Shown: positions 55,198 to 64,000 of the stretch, in pieces
Numbering within the stretch: the stretch's first letter is position 1
How the letters are laid out: each line of letters opens with the position of its first letter
From: Halobellus ruber
GTDB lineage: Archaea; Halobacteriota; Halobacteria; Halobacteriales; Haloferacaceae
Direction: 5' to 3'
Length of the DNA stretch: 64,000 nt
NCBI RefSeq assembly: GCF_014212355.1
Contig: NZ_JACKXD010000002.1
Location: forward strand, 620,001-684,000
Translations under genes and position numbers: made by a program
The notes under the pieces: generated by a model
The model's database searches: none
What the model was told of the DNA's origin: nothing
The model's input: only the letters and a program-made list of their open reading frames with translations

Positions 55198-55458
55198 ATG
55201 CCCGATACTGCCGAGCAGCTTCGAGCGGAGCTGGTAGAGGTTTTCAGCCGCGCCGACTTCCCCGTCGAAGAGCCGATGGAACTGGTTCCGGCGCTCCCGG
55301 ACGGCCCGGGCACGACGTTCGAGGCCGGCGAGGTGAGCGTCGGGGTGATGGAACTCGGATCGGAGTACGCCGAGTACCAGAACTACCCGTACGAGACGGT
55401 CGAGGACCTCGTCGACGATCTGATGGCCGGGTTCCGCGAGGAAGGGCTGTTCGAGTAA
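55198..55458 (+). CDS. MTH865-like small protein
   Basis: 86 residues, acidic. The segment LRAELVEVFSRADFPVEEPMELVPALPDGPGTTFEAGEV with YPYETVEDLVDDLMAGFREEGLFE matches the MTH865 family of methanogens and haloarchaea; an EF-hand-like helical fold is known for the founding member, but its function is not. Follows the cyclodeaminase-like gene in the same direction after 66 bases. Confidence 0.88.
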   Translation: MPDTAEQLRAELVEVFSRADFPVEEPMELVPALPDGPGTTFEAGEVSVGVMELGSEYAEYQNYPYETVEDLVDDLMAGFREEGLFE

Positions 55459-55729
55459 CCGGTGGTTCGTCGCACTACCACGGGCATCAGGGGACCCATA
55501 CCCGACGGCTGGCCGCAACCAGCGACGCCCACGTTCCCCCGTTCGTCGCCCGCCGCGGTCGCTCCGGCGGCGGGCGGTCCGGACGTGGCACGGGTCTCTC
55601 TTGGAGGTCCGCCAGCGGTTCCGAACGCAAACACGAACCACCCCTACTGGAGGATCCTGCTCCGGCCCCTCGGGGGCGTGGGGTCGGTCACGGACAGAAT
55701 CAAGCCTCGTCGGCCCCTCGACGTAACCT

Positions 55730-56950
55730 GTGCGTGATCCCGAAGTCCTCGTGATCGGTGGCGGTGCGACCGGCGTGGGCGTCGCCCGCGACCTCGCACT
55801 CCGTGGCGTACGGGCGACGGTCGTCGACCGCGACGGTCTCTGCAGCGGTGCATCCGGCCGCTCACACGGCCTGCTACACAGCGGCGCCCGGTATGCGGAA
55901 TCGGACCCCGAGGGAGCTGCCGAGTGTCTCGCCGAGGCACGGGTTCTCAAACGGATCGCCGGCGCGTGTATCGCGGACACCGGTGGGCTGTTCGTCAGCC
56001 TGTCCGGCGACGACGCCTCGTACTTCGAGGAGAAACGGACGGCGTGTCGGTCGGTCGGAATCCCGGTCGAGACGCTCTCGCCGCCGGAGGCGCGTGAAAT
56101 CGTGCCCGAGCTACCGACGGAGGTCGAACACGCGATGCAGGTCCCCGACGGGGTGGTGTACCCCTCGCGGCTGATCGCGGCGAACGCGATCGACGCCAGC
56201 GCTCACGGCGCGGAGATCCGGCCACACGCCCCCGTAGAGTCGATCGAAGTCCGGAACGGGGCAGTTACCCAAGTCCGGCTCGGCGGCACTGCGGAGACGA
56301 CCGTGAGCCCGGAGTTCGTGGTCAACGCCGCCGGCGCGTGGGCCGGTCGCGTCGCCGAACTGGCGGGGCTGTCGGTGGAGATGGCGCCGACGCGGGGCGT
56401 GATGGTGTCCGTCGAATACGACGGCCTCGGACCGGTACTGAACCGGTGTCGCCGACCGGACGACGGCGACATCGTCATCCCACATCCCTCGGAGGCGGTC
56501 CTCGGAACCACGAGTGTCCCCGTTGCGGACCCGGACGACTACGAGACCGCGGACTGGGAGATCGACGTCTCGATCGAGGAGTGTGCGAAACTGCTTCCGC
56601 CGGTTGCGGAGGCGCCGATCCTGCGGTCGTGGTGGGGGCTCCGACCGCTGTACGCCCCCGAGGAGACTGCCCGCGGCGGCCGGGGGATCTCCAGAGGCTT
56701 CGTCCGGCTTGATCACGCCGACGACGACGTCGAGAATATGGTGAGCATCGTCGGGGGGAAACTCACCACGTACCGCCGGATGGCCGAAGCTACCGTCGAC
56801 CTGGTCTGCGACCGCATCGGGTGTGCGGCCGCCTGCTCGACCGCCGACCGCCCGCTACTGGGGGCCGACGATCCGGCGCGGCTCGACGAAACGATCGCCG
56901 CGTTCGACGGCCAAGGGCCGACCGACGCCGACATCGTGGGCAACGTCTGA
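55730..56950 (+). CDS. FAD-dependent glycerol-3-phosphate dehydrogenase-like protein (GlpA/GlpD type)
   Basis: 406 residues from GTG 55730. FAD-binding Rossmann start VLVIGGGATGVGVARDLALRGVRATVVDRDGLCSGASGRSHGLLHSGARYA, the GlpA/GlpD hallmark, and C-terminal SIVGGKLTTYRRMAEATVDLVCDRIG. It is shorter than the about 580 residues of GlpA proteins with a C-terminal BFD-like iron-sulfur domain; here the reading ends in ADIVGNV. glpB, glpC and glpK are not in the window. The TGA stop (56948-56950) is the first triplet of the repeat element, so the original end could have been cut. It may act on a related 2-hydroxyacid or phosphoglycerol. Confidence 0.83.
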   Translation: MRDPEVLVIGGGATGVGVARDLALRGVRATVVDRDGLCSGASGRSHGLLHSGARYAESDPEGAAECLAEARVLKRIAGACIADTGGLFVSLSGDDASYFEEKRTACRSVGIPVETLSPPEAREIVPELPTEVEHAMQVPDGVVYPSRLIAANAIDASAHGAEIRPHAPVESIEVRNGAVTQVRLGGTAETTVSPEFVVNAAGAWAGRVAELAGLSVEMAPTRGVMVSVEYDGLGPVLNRCRRPDDGDIVIPHPSEAVLGTTSVPVADPDDYETADWEIDVSIEECAKLLPPVAEAPILRSWWGLRPLYAPEETARGGRGISRGFVRLDHADDDVENMVSIVGGKLTTYRRMAEATVDLVCDRIGCAAACSTADRPLLGADDPARLDETIAAFDGQGPTDADIVGNV

Positions 56951-57029
56951 TACTGTCGGCTATCGTCGCGTGACGGATTTCGACACCCCGGGGTGTGGGA
57001 AATCTTCACGTAGTTATAGCCGACAGTAT
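56950..57029. repeat. Approximately 80-bp palindromic element, copy C
   Basis: ATACTGTCGGCTATCGTCGCG to the mirror-image GTAGTTATAGCCGACAGTAT. The centre is TTCGACACCCC/GGGGTGTGGGAA, so the right half is slightly altered compared with copies A and B. It starts directly at the stop codon of the glycerol-3-phosphate dehydrogenase-like gene and lies between that gene and the convergent 2H phosphoesterase gene. Confidence 0.88.
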
Positions 57030-57111
57030 GAATCGGGGCTGTTGGCTCGTCCGACGGCGGACGCCGAGGGTTCACCCGACAACGGGCGCGGACTCGCGGC
57101 CCGCGGTTCCG

Positions 57112-57777
57112 TCACAACGGATACGTCCGGAGCGTCGTCGCCGCCGACCCCCAGTTCGAGGTGAGGTCGTACGCCACGATGGAAATCCCCGCGACGGTCA
57201 TCGGCGGCAACTCCGGATCGCGGTGCGCTTCGAGAAAATCGATCAGCCGGTCGTACCCCTCGTCGCCGGTGAAGTACCCGAGCGTGAGATGCGGGATGAA
57301 CTGCCGGGCGTCACGGTCGCTGGTGGTCGTCCACGGCAGTTCACACAGCGCCCGGTTCAGATCCGCGAGTCTTCCCCCGTCGTCGACCTCCGCATAGACC
57401 GTATCGGGAAAGAGGTTCAGCCGCGGGAAGTCGATCCTGAACGGCCCGCAGTCCTCGACGATTCCGGTGACGGCGTCGGCGATCCGTGTCGGTGAGACGG
57501 ACGACGAGCCCCCCCGAGTTGCGGCGGTCGGGGTGTGGTCGAATAACTTGACCGTGAGGTGGAGTTCGTCTGTCGGCGTCGGCTTCAGGCACCGAAACTC
57601 CGACAGCCGATCGCGCAACCGGCGGTAGCGCGACGCCACCCGTGACTCCGAAAGGTCGATCAGTACTGCGAGCCGCTGGTCGCCGTCGGCAACGACCGGC
57701 GGATTCGGCGACGGCGTCAGTTCCCGCCGAATCTCCCAGTACTCGTCCGGATGCGACGCCATTCCGTCGTCGTGCAT
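57112..57777 (-). CDS. 2'-5' RNA ligase / 2H phosphoesterase superfamily protein
   Basis: 221 residues from ATG 57777. Two HxT motifs, LHLTVKLFDHTP and PHLTLGYFTGDE, the catalytic pair of the 2H phosphoesterases, about 100 residues apart in the typical arrangement. Members hydrolyse 2',3'-cyclic phosphates on RNA or nucleotides. An ATG at 57810 and another at 57762 are alternative starts. No operon partner; faces away from a gene-free stretch with a promoter-like AT-rich segment around 57780-57815 (ATTATTAGTG). Confidence 0.84.
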   Translation of the reverse strand: MHDDGMASHPDEYWEIRRELTPSPNPPVVADGDQRLAVLIDLSESRVASRYRRLRDRLSEFRCLKPTPTDELHLTVKLFDHTPTAATRGGSSSVSPTRIADAVTGIVEDCGPFRIDFPRLNLFPDTVYAEVDDGGRLADLNRALCELPWTTTSDRDARQFIPHLTLGYFTGDEGYDRLIDFLEAHRDPELPPMTVAGISIVAYDLTSNWGSAATTLRTYPL

Positions 57778-58371
57778 CCTATTATTAGTGTAACAGGAAC
57801 GGTTGTTCATAATTGTTTGGTCGTCTCGGATACGCTACAGAGGGGATCGGTCGCGGCTATTCCCGGATGCTGTCCGGGCGCTGTTCCAGCCCGGCATCGG
57901 GCTACGTCACGACTCCGGGGACGGACTCCCGGCTACTGCTGCGAAGCGTCTGGTCGGCGTGACCCGACCGCGGGGACCCCAGTCCTCGCAGGCTCACCGT
58001 GCTCCCCGTCCGGCGTCGGTGACGCGTCCGCCCGCCGGTCCCGACAGCGTCACGCGCGGCACACCTCATACTGCCGGCTATAGTCGCGTGACGGAGTTCG
58101 ACACCCCGGGGGGTGTGGAAGATCTTCACGTAGTTATAGCCGACAGTATCAGTCCGGAGGGGCCGCCGTTCGACGAGCCCGAACCCGGTGACGACGGGAC
58201 GGCCGCGCCGGAGAGGCTTTGCCCCGGTAGAAAGCCATCCGGCCGACACGGCGGTAATCGACGCCGCTGGCCCGCAGGAGACGCCGATGGGGCCGTCGGC
58301 CGCCGGTGCCGCCGGCCTCGTCGAGGAGGCGGATTACCACCGAGTGTCACACCCACAGCGCCCGGGGGCGG
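57778..58371. other. Gene-free interval of about 590 bases containing repeat copy D
   Basis: The AT-rich 57780-57815 stretch is probably the promoter of the 2H phosphoesterase gene. From 57820 to 58060 I see no supported frame. Copy D of the palindromic element is at 58068-58149. A 63-residue minus-strand frame (58149-58340) ends at its edge with a TGA, but the sequence (Arg-rich, RRHRVRARRTAAPPD) does not look like a real protein. No RNA gene is recognised. Confidence 0.6.
58068..58149. repeat. Approximately 80-bp palindromic element, copy D
   Basis: ATACTGCCGGCTATAGTCGCGTGACGG, centre TTCGACACCCCGGG with one extra G relative to the other copies, then CTTCACGTAGTTATAGCCGACAGTAT. The most diverged copy. 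It lies in a gene-free region rather than at a confident stop codon, although a weak minus-strand frame also terminates at its right edge. Confidence 0.85.
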
Positions 58372-58713
58372 CTACCGTTCGTTGCGCCGGGCGAGCGACT
58401 GCCGGTCGAGTTCCGCGACGACCGGCCTGCCGCCTTCGAGCATCCGGTCGGCGATTTCGATCGCGGCTGTCAACTCCTCCACCGAGAGGTGTTCGTAGGC
58501 AGGCCGGCCCGCAACGTGTTCGTACCAGACGTCCTGGAACAACGTATCGAGCACGACGCGGGCGAAGCAGCGATCGGCCCGGATCGGCCAGTCGCCGCCG
58601 GCCCGCGCCTGCGCCGGCAACGCACCGTGGACCTTTCGCTCGTACTCCGCGCGAAGCCCCGAGATATCCGCGCCGGTTAGCGTTTCCTGCCCCACAGACG
58701 GCGTTCGGGCCAC
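58372..58713 (-). CDS. Conserved haloarchaeal hypothetical protein
   Basis: 113 residues, no known domain. The pattern TPSVGQETLTGADISGLRAEYERKVHG, WPIRADRCFARVVLDTLFQDVWYEHV, GRPAYEHLSVEELTAAIEIADRMLEGGRPVV and LDRQSLARRNER looks like an alpha-helical haloarchaeal family I have seen annotated only as hypothetical. Its codon usage and acidity match the genome. The start at 58713 is plausible but unproven. Function cannot be stated. Confidence 0.75.
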   Translation of the reverse strand: MARTPSVGQETLTGADISGLRAEYERKVHGALPAQARAGGDWPIRADRCFARVVLDTLFQDVWYEHVAGRPAYEHLSVEELTAAIEIADRMLEGGRPVVAELDRQSLARRNER

Positions 58714-58887
58714 GGGGAATTGAACCTGTCCGCTCGAACGGCAACCCGGGGCGGATCACGGGGTAGCGTCCGGCGAGCGTGGCGTGACACGAACGGAGAG
58801 CGCGGCGGGTCGACCATCGCTGACTGGGCTTTCGCCGGAGCGACGCGGTCGCCGGAAACTGGGGGAGGGGCCGTCGACGGCCGGGGA

Positions 58888-60237
58888 TTATCCGTCCGGC
58901 GCACTCGACTCCGCCGGCACCTCGTCGTCGTCCACGCGTTCGATCCGCAGCGTCGAGATCCGTGCCCCGTCGACGCTCCGCACCTCGATGTCGAAGCCGT
59001 CCGCCCGGACGGCGTCACCCACTGTCGGGGCGCTGTTCAGGCGGTCCAACACCAGCCCACCGAGCGTCTCGAACCCGTCGCCCTCGAAGTCAGTACCCAG
59101 GGTTCCGTTGACGACCGACAGCGTGACCGAGCCGTCGGCGTCGTAGACGCCGCCGGCGCGTGCCCGGATCGAGTGCTCCCCGGCGTCGGCGTCGAACCCG
59201 TCGCGGAGGTCGCCCACGACGGCCTCGACGACGTCTTCGACGGTCGCGATGCCCTCGAAGGCCCCCCACTCGTCGATGACGGCGGCCATCTGCCGGCGCT
59301 CGTCCCGGAACTGCACGAGCAGGTCGTCGATCGCCGTCGTCTCCGGCACGACGACGACGTCGCGTGCGAGGTCGCCCGCGGTCGCAGGCTCCGACTCCGC
59401 GTCCATCGCACGCAACACGTCCTTCGCGTCGACGAACCCGACGACGCGGTCCGGGTCGTCGGCCGCGACAACCGGATACCGGGTGTGGTTGGCGTCGAGG
59501 ACCGTCGCACGCAGTTCGGACAGCGACGCGTCGGCGGAGACGCTCACCACGTCGGGCCGGGGCACCATCACCTCGCGGACCACCGTGTCGTCGAGGTCGA
59601 ACACGCGCTCGATCATCTCGACCTCGCTCTCGTCGACGTGGCCCGCGTCCCCGGAGCGTGCGAGCACGCGGCGGAGCTCCCGTTCCTCCATCGTCTCGTC
59701 GGTCTCCGAGGCCGGCGGGACACCGATGGCCCGCGTGAACCCGTTGGCGGCGCCGTTGAACACGACGATCCCGGGGTACAGCAGGTAGTACGACGCTTTC
59801 ATCGGCGGCGCGAGCAACAGCGACACCCGGCCGGCGTCGGCGATGGCGATCGTCTTCGGCGCGAGTTCGCCGAAGACGACGTGGAGGAACGTGATGAATC
59901 CGAACCCGATCGCGAACGCGACGAGGTGGATCAGCGACGCCGGAAGCACCGACGCCAACACCGGCTCGATCAGCGCCGCCACCGCGGGCTCGCCGATCCA
60001 TCCGAGCCCGAGCGACGCGATCGTTATGCCGAGTTGCGTCGCCGCGAGGTAGTCGTCGAGGTTCCCCATCACGTCCTGGAGGGCGGCCGAGCCCGCGCGA
60101 CCCTCCGCGGCCAACTGCTCGACCGACGTGGAGCGAACGCGGACGAAGGCGAACTCCGAGGCCACGAAGAAGCCGTTCAAGACCACCAGGAACAGCGCGA
60201 CGAGCACCCGACCGGCCGAGAGGGCGACGTTTACCAT
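58888..60237 (-). CDS. CNNM/HlyC-CorC family membrane protein with CBS domains
   Basis: 449 residues from ATG 60237 (MVNVALSAGRVLVALFLVVLN). DUF21/CNNM membrane block of four helices in about the first 190 residues (FFVASEFAFVRVRSTSVEQL, GFGFITFLHVVFGELAPKTIAI), two CBS domains (about 210-330: VMVPRPDVVSVSAD, NHTRYPVVAADD, VVVPETTAIDDLLVQF) and a CorC_HlyC C-terminal domain (VNGTLGTDFEGDGFETLGGLVLDRL). Related proteins are implicated in Mg or divalent-ion transport; nucleotide binding by CBS is expected. Confidence 0.92.
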   Translation of the reverse strand: MVNVALSAGRVLVALFLVVLNGFFVASEFAFVRVRSTSVEQLAAEGRAGSAALQDVMGNLDDYLAATQLGITIASLGLGWIGEPAVAALIEPVLASVLPASLIHLVAFAIGFGFITFLHVVFGELAPKTIAIADAGRVSLLLAPPMKASYYLLYPGIVVFNGAANGFTRAIGVPPASETDETMEERELRRVLARSGDAGHVDESEVEMIERVFDLDDTVVREVMVPRPDVVSVSADASLSELRATVLDANHTRYPVVAADDPDRVVGFVDAKDVLRAMDAESEPATAGDLARDVVVVPETTAIDDLLVQFRDERRQMAAVIDEWGAFEGIATVEDVVEAVVGDLRDGFDADAGEHSIRARAGGVYDADGSVTLSVVNGTLGTDFEGDGFETLGGLVLDRLNSAPTVGDAVRADGFDIEVRSVDGARISTLRIERVDDDEVPAESSAPDG

Positions 60238-60405
60238 CCACGGCTCCCGGCGGGTCGTCTCACGGTCGGTCGTTCCCGCTCCGATCTCCCGCCCGTGCCG
60301 TTTGCGGGACTCCCGGCGGTGCGCCCGTTCGAGTGTCGGTGGGTCACACCGATGGGTTTCCGGTCCGCACATTAAAAACCGGGACTCCGGGTCCGGCCGG
60401 GGCAG

Positions 60406-61473
60406 TTACTGGATCCGGTACCGCAACAGCGCCGCGATCCCGCCGAGGTTCTTCAACTGCCGCCCCGGGTCGAACTCCCCGGAGAACACCGTCACTTCTC
60501 CGCCCTGCTGTTCGACCGACTCCACTACCTCGTTGACGTCGAGGTCCCAGTCGCCGTCGCCCTGCCGTTCCCGGCGCAGCCGGTCGTCGACGATCAGTAG
60601 CTCCTCGACGGCGCCGAACTCCGCGGCTTCGGCGACCTCCTCGATCCCGTAGGCGACCGTCTCGCCCGTCGCGATCCGCTCCATCAGTTCGTCGATGAGT
60701 TCGGCCTCCGTCGAGATCCGGGTCCGGGTCTGGATTTCGTCGACCGCACCGCGTTTCAGCACCTCGTGGACGCCCCGGTCGCCGACGCCTGCGGTGTCGA
60801 CGACGGTGAGCTTCCCGGCGACCTCGGGGTGATTTTCCCCGATGTAGTCGCAGGCGTCCTGCTTGGTGAACCCCGGCCCCGCGAGAATGACGGCGTCGAC
60901 GTCCATCCGTGCGAGCGCCGCGGCGAGTTCCTCGAAGAGTTCCGAACGCGGCCGGGCGTACTCCCCCTTCCCGGTGGGTGCGGTGAACGAGAACCGCTCC
61001 TCGGTACCGTACTGGGCGACGGTGTGGACGTGCGCTTCGCCCTCCTCGACGGTCGCGATCGCGACGTCGGCGTTCTCGGCGGCCTCCTCGGCCGCCTCGA
61101 TCCGGTCGATCTGGTCGGGTTTGAACCGCTTTTCGATCGTCACCTCGTCGTGGGGCTCGACGTTCAGCGTGTGGTGACGGCCGAGTTGGTCCTCACGGGA
61201 GCAGCCGATGATCTCGCCGCCGACCCGCAGGCGGTTGGCGAAGCGGGCGAACTCCACGTCGTCGACGCCGATCGTGACGAAGAGGTGTTCGCGCTCCCCG
61301 CCGGTGTCCCGGAGGTTCTCGTCGTCCCGCTGGATCCGCCGGGTGGTGTCGCCGGAAACCCGGTCGCCGTCCTCTAAGACGTGCGAGAGGTGCCACAGGT
61401 CGTCGACGTTCTCGGGGACGAGGGTGATGCGCTCGCGGCCCTCCTCGCCGCGACCGCGGTCCGAAATTCGCAT
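60406..61473 (-). CDS. pelA: mRNA surveillance protein Pelota (Dom34)
   Basis: 355 residues from ATG 61473 ([21 protein letters not shown]). Three domains: N-terminal Sm-like ([30 protein letters not shown]), eRF1-2-like middle ([43 protein letters not shown]) and eRF1-3-like end ([27 protein letters not shown]). The NIKS and GGQ motifs of release factors are absent, as expected for Pelota. Rescues stalled ribosomes with aEF1A or ABCE1. An ATG 6 bases upstream gives an alternative start. Confidence 0.96.
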   Translation of the reverse strand: MRISDRGRGEEGRERITLVPENVDDLWHLSHVLEDGDRVSGDTTRRIQRDDENLRDTGGEREHLFVTIGVDDVEFARFANRLRVGGEIIGCSREDQLGRHHTLNVEPHDEVTIEKRFKPDQIDRIEAAEEAAENADVAIATVEEGEAHVHTVAQYGTEERFSFTAPTGKGEYARPRSELFEELAAALARMDVDAVILAGPGFTKQDACDYIGENHPEVAGKLTVVDTAGVGDRGVHEVLKRGAVDEIQTRTRISTEAELIDELMERIATGETVAYGIEEVAEAAEFGAVEELLIVDDRLRRERQGDGDWDLDVNEVVESVEQQGGEVTVFSGEFDPGRQLKNLGGIAALLRYRIQ

Positions 61474-61609
61474 ACCCACGAGTCGGCGGGCGGCCGGGAA
61501 AGGTGCTGCTATTCGGCCTCTCGTCCCGTCACGTGGGGATCCGCCGTCCTGAGTTCCCCGGAAAGCGAGGGGGACGGACCGGTCCTCGGCGATGTCCGGG
61601 GTTGACCAC

Positions 61610-63283
61610 TTACTCCGCCGGCTGTTTTACTGCGCGCCCGGCGACGTCGATGCGGAACCGTGCGCCGCCGTTCTCGTTCTCGCTCACGTCGACGTCCCAC
61701 CCGTGGGCCTCGACGATCTCGGCGACGATCCTGAGTCCGAATCCGGTCCCCTCCTCGTCGGGCGAATAGCCGCTCTCGAATATCCGCTCGTGGTCCGCCT
61801 CGGGGACGCCGGGGCCGTCGTCGGCGACGTAGAACCCGTTTCCGTCGGGGAGTTCGCCGACGGTAACTGTCACCTCGGGCCCTCCGTGGTCGATCGCGTT
61901 TCGGAACAGGTTCTCGAGTACCTGTCGGAGCCGGGATCGATCGGCCCGGACAGTCAGGCTGACGTCGGTCCGCAACGTCGCCTCGCCGGTGGCAACCGTC
62001 CGCCAACAGGCATCGACGAGCTCTGCGAGTTCGACGGGCTCCGGATCCCTGACCGCCTCGCCCTGCCGTGCCAGCGTCAGCAGGTCGTCGATGAGCGTCT
62101 CCATCCGGTCGAGCGCGTCCGCACTCCGGTCGAGGTGGTCGCTTTCGTACTCCTCGCGGGCGAGTTCCAGCCGCCCGCTCGCGACGCTGAGCGGGTTTCG
62201 GAGATCGTGGCTGACGACGCTGGCGAACTGATCGAGCCGCTCCGTCTGCCGTTCGAGTTCCCGTTGGCGTCGCTGCTGTTGGGTGACGTCCCGGAGCACG
62301 AGCAGGTCGCCGCGTTTCTGCTCGTCGCGGGTGCGGATCGGCGAGACGCCGATATCGAAGGTCCGTTGTTCCCCGTCGAGGTCAAGGGAGACGGTACTCT
62401 TCGCTCCGTCCACCGCATTCGCTAGCGCGGGAGCGACGTCCGAGAGCGTCTCCGCTCCCTCAGGGACGAGACGAGCAGCGGCGTCGTTGAGCGCGATCGG
62501 TCCCCGAACGTCGTCGCGGACGATGATCGGGTCGTTCATCTCCTCCAGTAGCAGGTCCGTCACCAGCGGCTCGTAGTCGAGGAAGTCGTACGCGAAGAGC
62601 GCGCTCCCGACGACGACGACGGTGACGGTGAAGAAGATCGGCGAAGGATCGAGCGACGGATGGAGGCTGTAGCCGCCGACGTAGTATGCGACGTTGATGC
62701 CGACGAACGCCAGATCGCCGCCGAGGACGGCGAGCGCTTGGCGACCCTGGCCGCCGACCGCCCGTCGCGCAAAGCGTATCAGCAGCCAATACGTCACGAG
62801 GACGGCGCCGTAGATGACGAGAAGATTCGCGGTGAAGAGATCCGTCGGAGTCCACTCGACCAACATCAGTCCCTGGAACGACGCCGGACGAGGATCGGCG
62901 AGCAGAAGCTCGGTCACCGGGTTCGTGAGAACGAGCAGGACGTAGATCGCGTTCCACCCGAGAAACAGCGTTCGAGGCCACCCCCGGAAGCGCTCGTCCC
63001 GCCGCGTGTAGGCCACCACGAAGACCACCCACGAGACGAGCGATCCGAGCGCGAAGACGTACGAGAGCGTTTTGAACGCCAGCGCCGCGTTGAACGTCGG
63101 GCTGAGCCAAGTCAGCGCCGTTGCCGTCGACCAAGCCGACTGAAACAGCACGAACCACAGAAACGGGCGGGCGGCTGCCGTGTCGCTACGGCGCCACGCG
63201 AGAAGCGCGAGCGCGCCTCCGATCACGGCGCTGACGAACGCTGCACCGACGAGCCCGGTCGCCAGAGCTGACAACTCGGTCAC
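61610..63283 (-). CDS. Sensor histidine kinase with seven-helix N-terminus and PAS
   Basis: 557 residues. The first 230 hold seven hydrophobic helices ([56 protein letters not shown] and so on), the layout of the histidine-kinase 7TM sensor domain. A PAS-like domain follows (about 240-345), then HisKA with the phospho-acceptor His in [22 protein letters not shown] and HATPase motifs [26 protein letters not shown] and GTGFGLRIV. No partner response regulator is adjacent, typical for haloarchaeal orphan kinases. Confidence 0.92.
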   Translation of the reverse strand: MTELSALATGLVGAAFVSAVIGGALALLAWRRSDTAAARPFLWFVLFQSAWSTATALTWLSPTFNAALAFKTLSYVFALGSLVSWVVFVVAYTRRDERFRGWPRTLFLGWNAIYVLLVLTNPVTELLLADPRPASFQGLMLVEWTPTDLFTANLLVIYGAVLVTYWLLIRFARRAVGGQGRQALAVLGGDLAFVGINVAYYVGGYSLHPSLDPSPIFFTVTVVVVGSALFAYDFLDYEPLVTDLLLEEMNDPIIVRDDVRGPIALNDAAARLVPEGAETLSDVAPALANAVDGAKSTVSLDLDGEQRTFDIGVSPIRTRDEQKRGDLLVLRDVTQQQRRQRELERQTERLDQFASVVSHDLRNPLSVASGRLELAREEYESDHLDRSADALDRMETLIDDLLTLARQGEAVRDPEPVELAELVDACWRTVATGEATLRTDVSLTVRADRSRLRQVLENLFRNAIDHGGPEVTVTVGELPDGNGFYVADDGPGVPEADHERIFESGYSPDEEGTGFGLRIVAEIVEAHGWDVDVSENENGGARFRIDVAGRAVKQPAE

Positions 63284-63423
63284 TCGTGCCTCGTTTTCCG
63301 GGACTCAATATAAAGATCCGGCGGCGTCCAGCGCGGTTGTCACCAGCGAACCGCACTCTGCGACCGGGTGGTTGGGGGGCAACCTATCGGCTCAGTAGCC
63401 GGGGGGTCGAACCGACGGAGCCA

Positions 63424-64000
63424 TCAGTATTCCGCGCCGTCGGCGTCGAGTCCCGCCGCGAAGCCGCGACCGAACAGGTAGTAGGTCGCGATCTGGACGT
63501 AGAACAGGCCGAAGATTCCGACGAGCAGGAGGGTCAGAACGCTCGCGATGGTCCCCAAAACGAGGCTGACAGCGATCACGAGCACCCACGCGATCAGGTA
63601 TTCACGGGTCAGCGCACCCGAGAGCACCGTCGACAGATCGAACGCCGCCACGAGCGAATCCTCGCGGGCAAAGTTCGCGAACATCGCGGGGACGACGTAG
63701 CTGAGCAGGAGAACGGCAACGGCGAAGACGACTATCCCGAGAAGCCCCAACCGGCCGCTCGCCGCACCGGGATCCACCCCGGAGGGATCGCCGGCGAGGA
63801 GCGATCCCGCGCCCAGCAGGACCGCGACGGCGATCTGCACGGCGAGGAGGACGATCACTACGAAGACGTTCAGGACGAACAGTTTCACCCCGTCGATCAG
63901 CAGTTCCACCCAGTCGTCGAACTGCGGTAGATCGGGATCACCGTTCGTGACGCCGCGTAGGACGCGCACGTAATACCCCTGCAGGAAGAACCACGGCAGT
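63424..64000 (-). CDS. DUF4013 membrane protein, 5' end outside window
   Basis: Partial: the reading frame is open to the window edge. The visible 191 residues begin LPWFFLQGYYVRVLRGVTNGDPDLPQFDDW, the conserved DUF4013 motif, and contain four hydrophobic helices (for example KLFVLNVFVVIVLLAVQIAVAVLL and LIAWVLVIAVSLVLGTIASVLTLLLVGIFGLFY). It ends in GLDADGAEY. The function of DUF4013 proteins is unknown. The start codon lies beyond base 64000. Confidence 0.82.
   Translation of the reverse strand, partial: LPWFFLQGYYVRVLRGVTNGDPDLPQFDDWVELLIDGVKLFVLNVFVVIVLLAVQIAVAVLLGAGSLLAGDPSGVDPGAASGRLGLLGIVVFAVAVLLLSYVVPAMFANFAREDSLVAAFDLSTVLSGALTREYLIAWVLVIAVSLVLGTIASVLTLLLVGIFGLFYVQIATYYLFGRGFAAGLDADGAEY

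Noticed and set aside
58149..58340. 63-residue minus-strand frame ending at repeat copy D
   Set aside because: Arg-rich, non-acidic composition, unlike other proteins here; no family-like motif. The stop at the element edge is noted but not enough.
57803..58498. 231-residue plus-strand frame across repeat copy D
   Set aside because: It reads through the palindromic element and has no family-like sequence.
58695..58740. tRNA-like 3' half on the minus strand (GGTTCAATTCCCCGTGGC)
   Set aside because: The T-loop consensus is present, but the bases on either side do not pair as a T-stem or acceptor stem and no D or anticodon arm lies upstream. It probably overlaps the start region of the hypothetical gene.

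Overview
The window is GC-rich (roughly two thirds G+C) chromosomal DNA from a halophilic archaeon of class Halobacteria. The evidence is the very acidic proteins and several lineage markers: a TFIIB-type initiation factor, a Bat/HTH_10 regulator, a HalOD1-domain protein, halocyanin, a PGF-CTERM-anchored lipid/solute-binding protein, archaeal aMBF1, Pelota, FEN1, a DGGGP-synthase-type UbiA protein and a fused 2-oxoacid:ferredoxin oxidoreductase. The gene set resembles Halorubrum and its relatives, but I cannot fix the genus without a search. I see no rRNA, no convincing tRNA, no CRISPR array and no intact insertion sequence.

Layout. 1-8.7 kb: a partial FAD/Fe-S dehydrogenase, a broken DUF3179 gene next to a small palindromic element, fructose-1,6-bisphosphatase, and a three-gene ABC export operon whose first permease carries a PrsW-like intramembrane protease domain. 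8.7-11.5 kb: an EamA transporter, two small proteins and a HalOD1 protein. 11.5-19.3 kb: a winged-helix regulator, a 1546-residue multi-PAS histidine kinase and a REC/Bat regulator in one apparent operon, with two perfect inverted repeats in front. 19.6-26 kb: a radical SAM/SPASM enzyme with a PaaB-like partner, halocyanin, TFB, and a cobalamin/iron-type ABC importer. 26-33 kb: aldo/keto reductase, Gfo/Idh/MocA dehydrogenase, aroA, a secreted metallopeptidase and aroC. 33-42 kb: pyruvate-type ferredoxin oxidoreductase (porAB), Lrp regulator, DNA polymerase IV, a decayed universal-stress gene, an APC permease and a HerA-like ATPase. 42-47 kb: DICT protein, triosephosphate isomerase, aMBF1, RAD55-like ATPase, UbiA and two zinc-ribbon proteins. 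47-64 kb: PadR regulator, AI-2E permease, FEN1, GNAT, methyltransferase, MFS, ornithine cyclodeaminase-like enzyme, glycerol-3-phosphate dehydrogenase-like protein, 2H phosphoesterase, CBS-domain membrane protein, Pelota, a 7TM-like histidine kinase and a partial DUF4013 protein.

The central-metabolism genes (fbp, tpiA, porAB, aroA, aroC) are scattered among transport, signalling and information-processing genes, as is usual for a core haloarchaeal chromosome. The most unusual signals are: (1) four copies of an approximately 80-bp palindromic element, three of which supply the TGA stop codon of the neighbouring gene; (2) a candidate structured RNA at about 47150-47240 placed exactly where a TATA box predicts transcription to start; (3) the radical SAM plus PaaB-like pair; (4) the ABC permease-PrsW fusion; (5) the regulator-kinase-Bat operon with palindromic operator candidates; and (6) a second small inverted-repeat element associated with a gene that is truncated and frameshifted.
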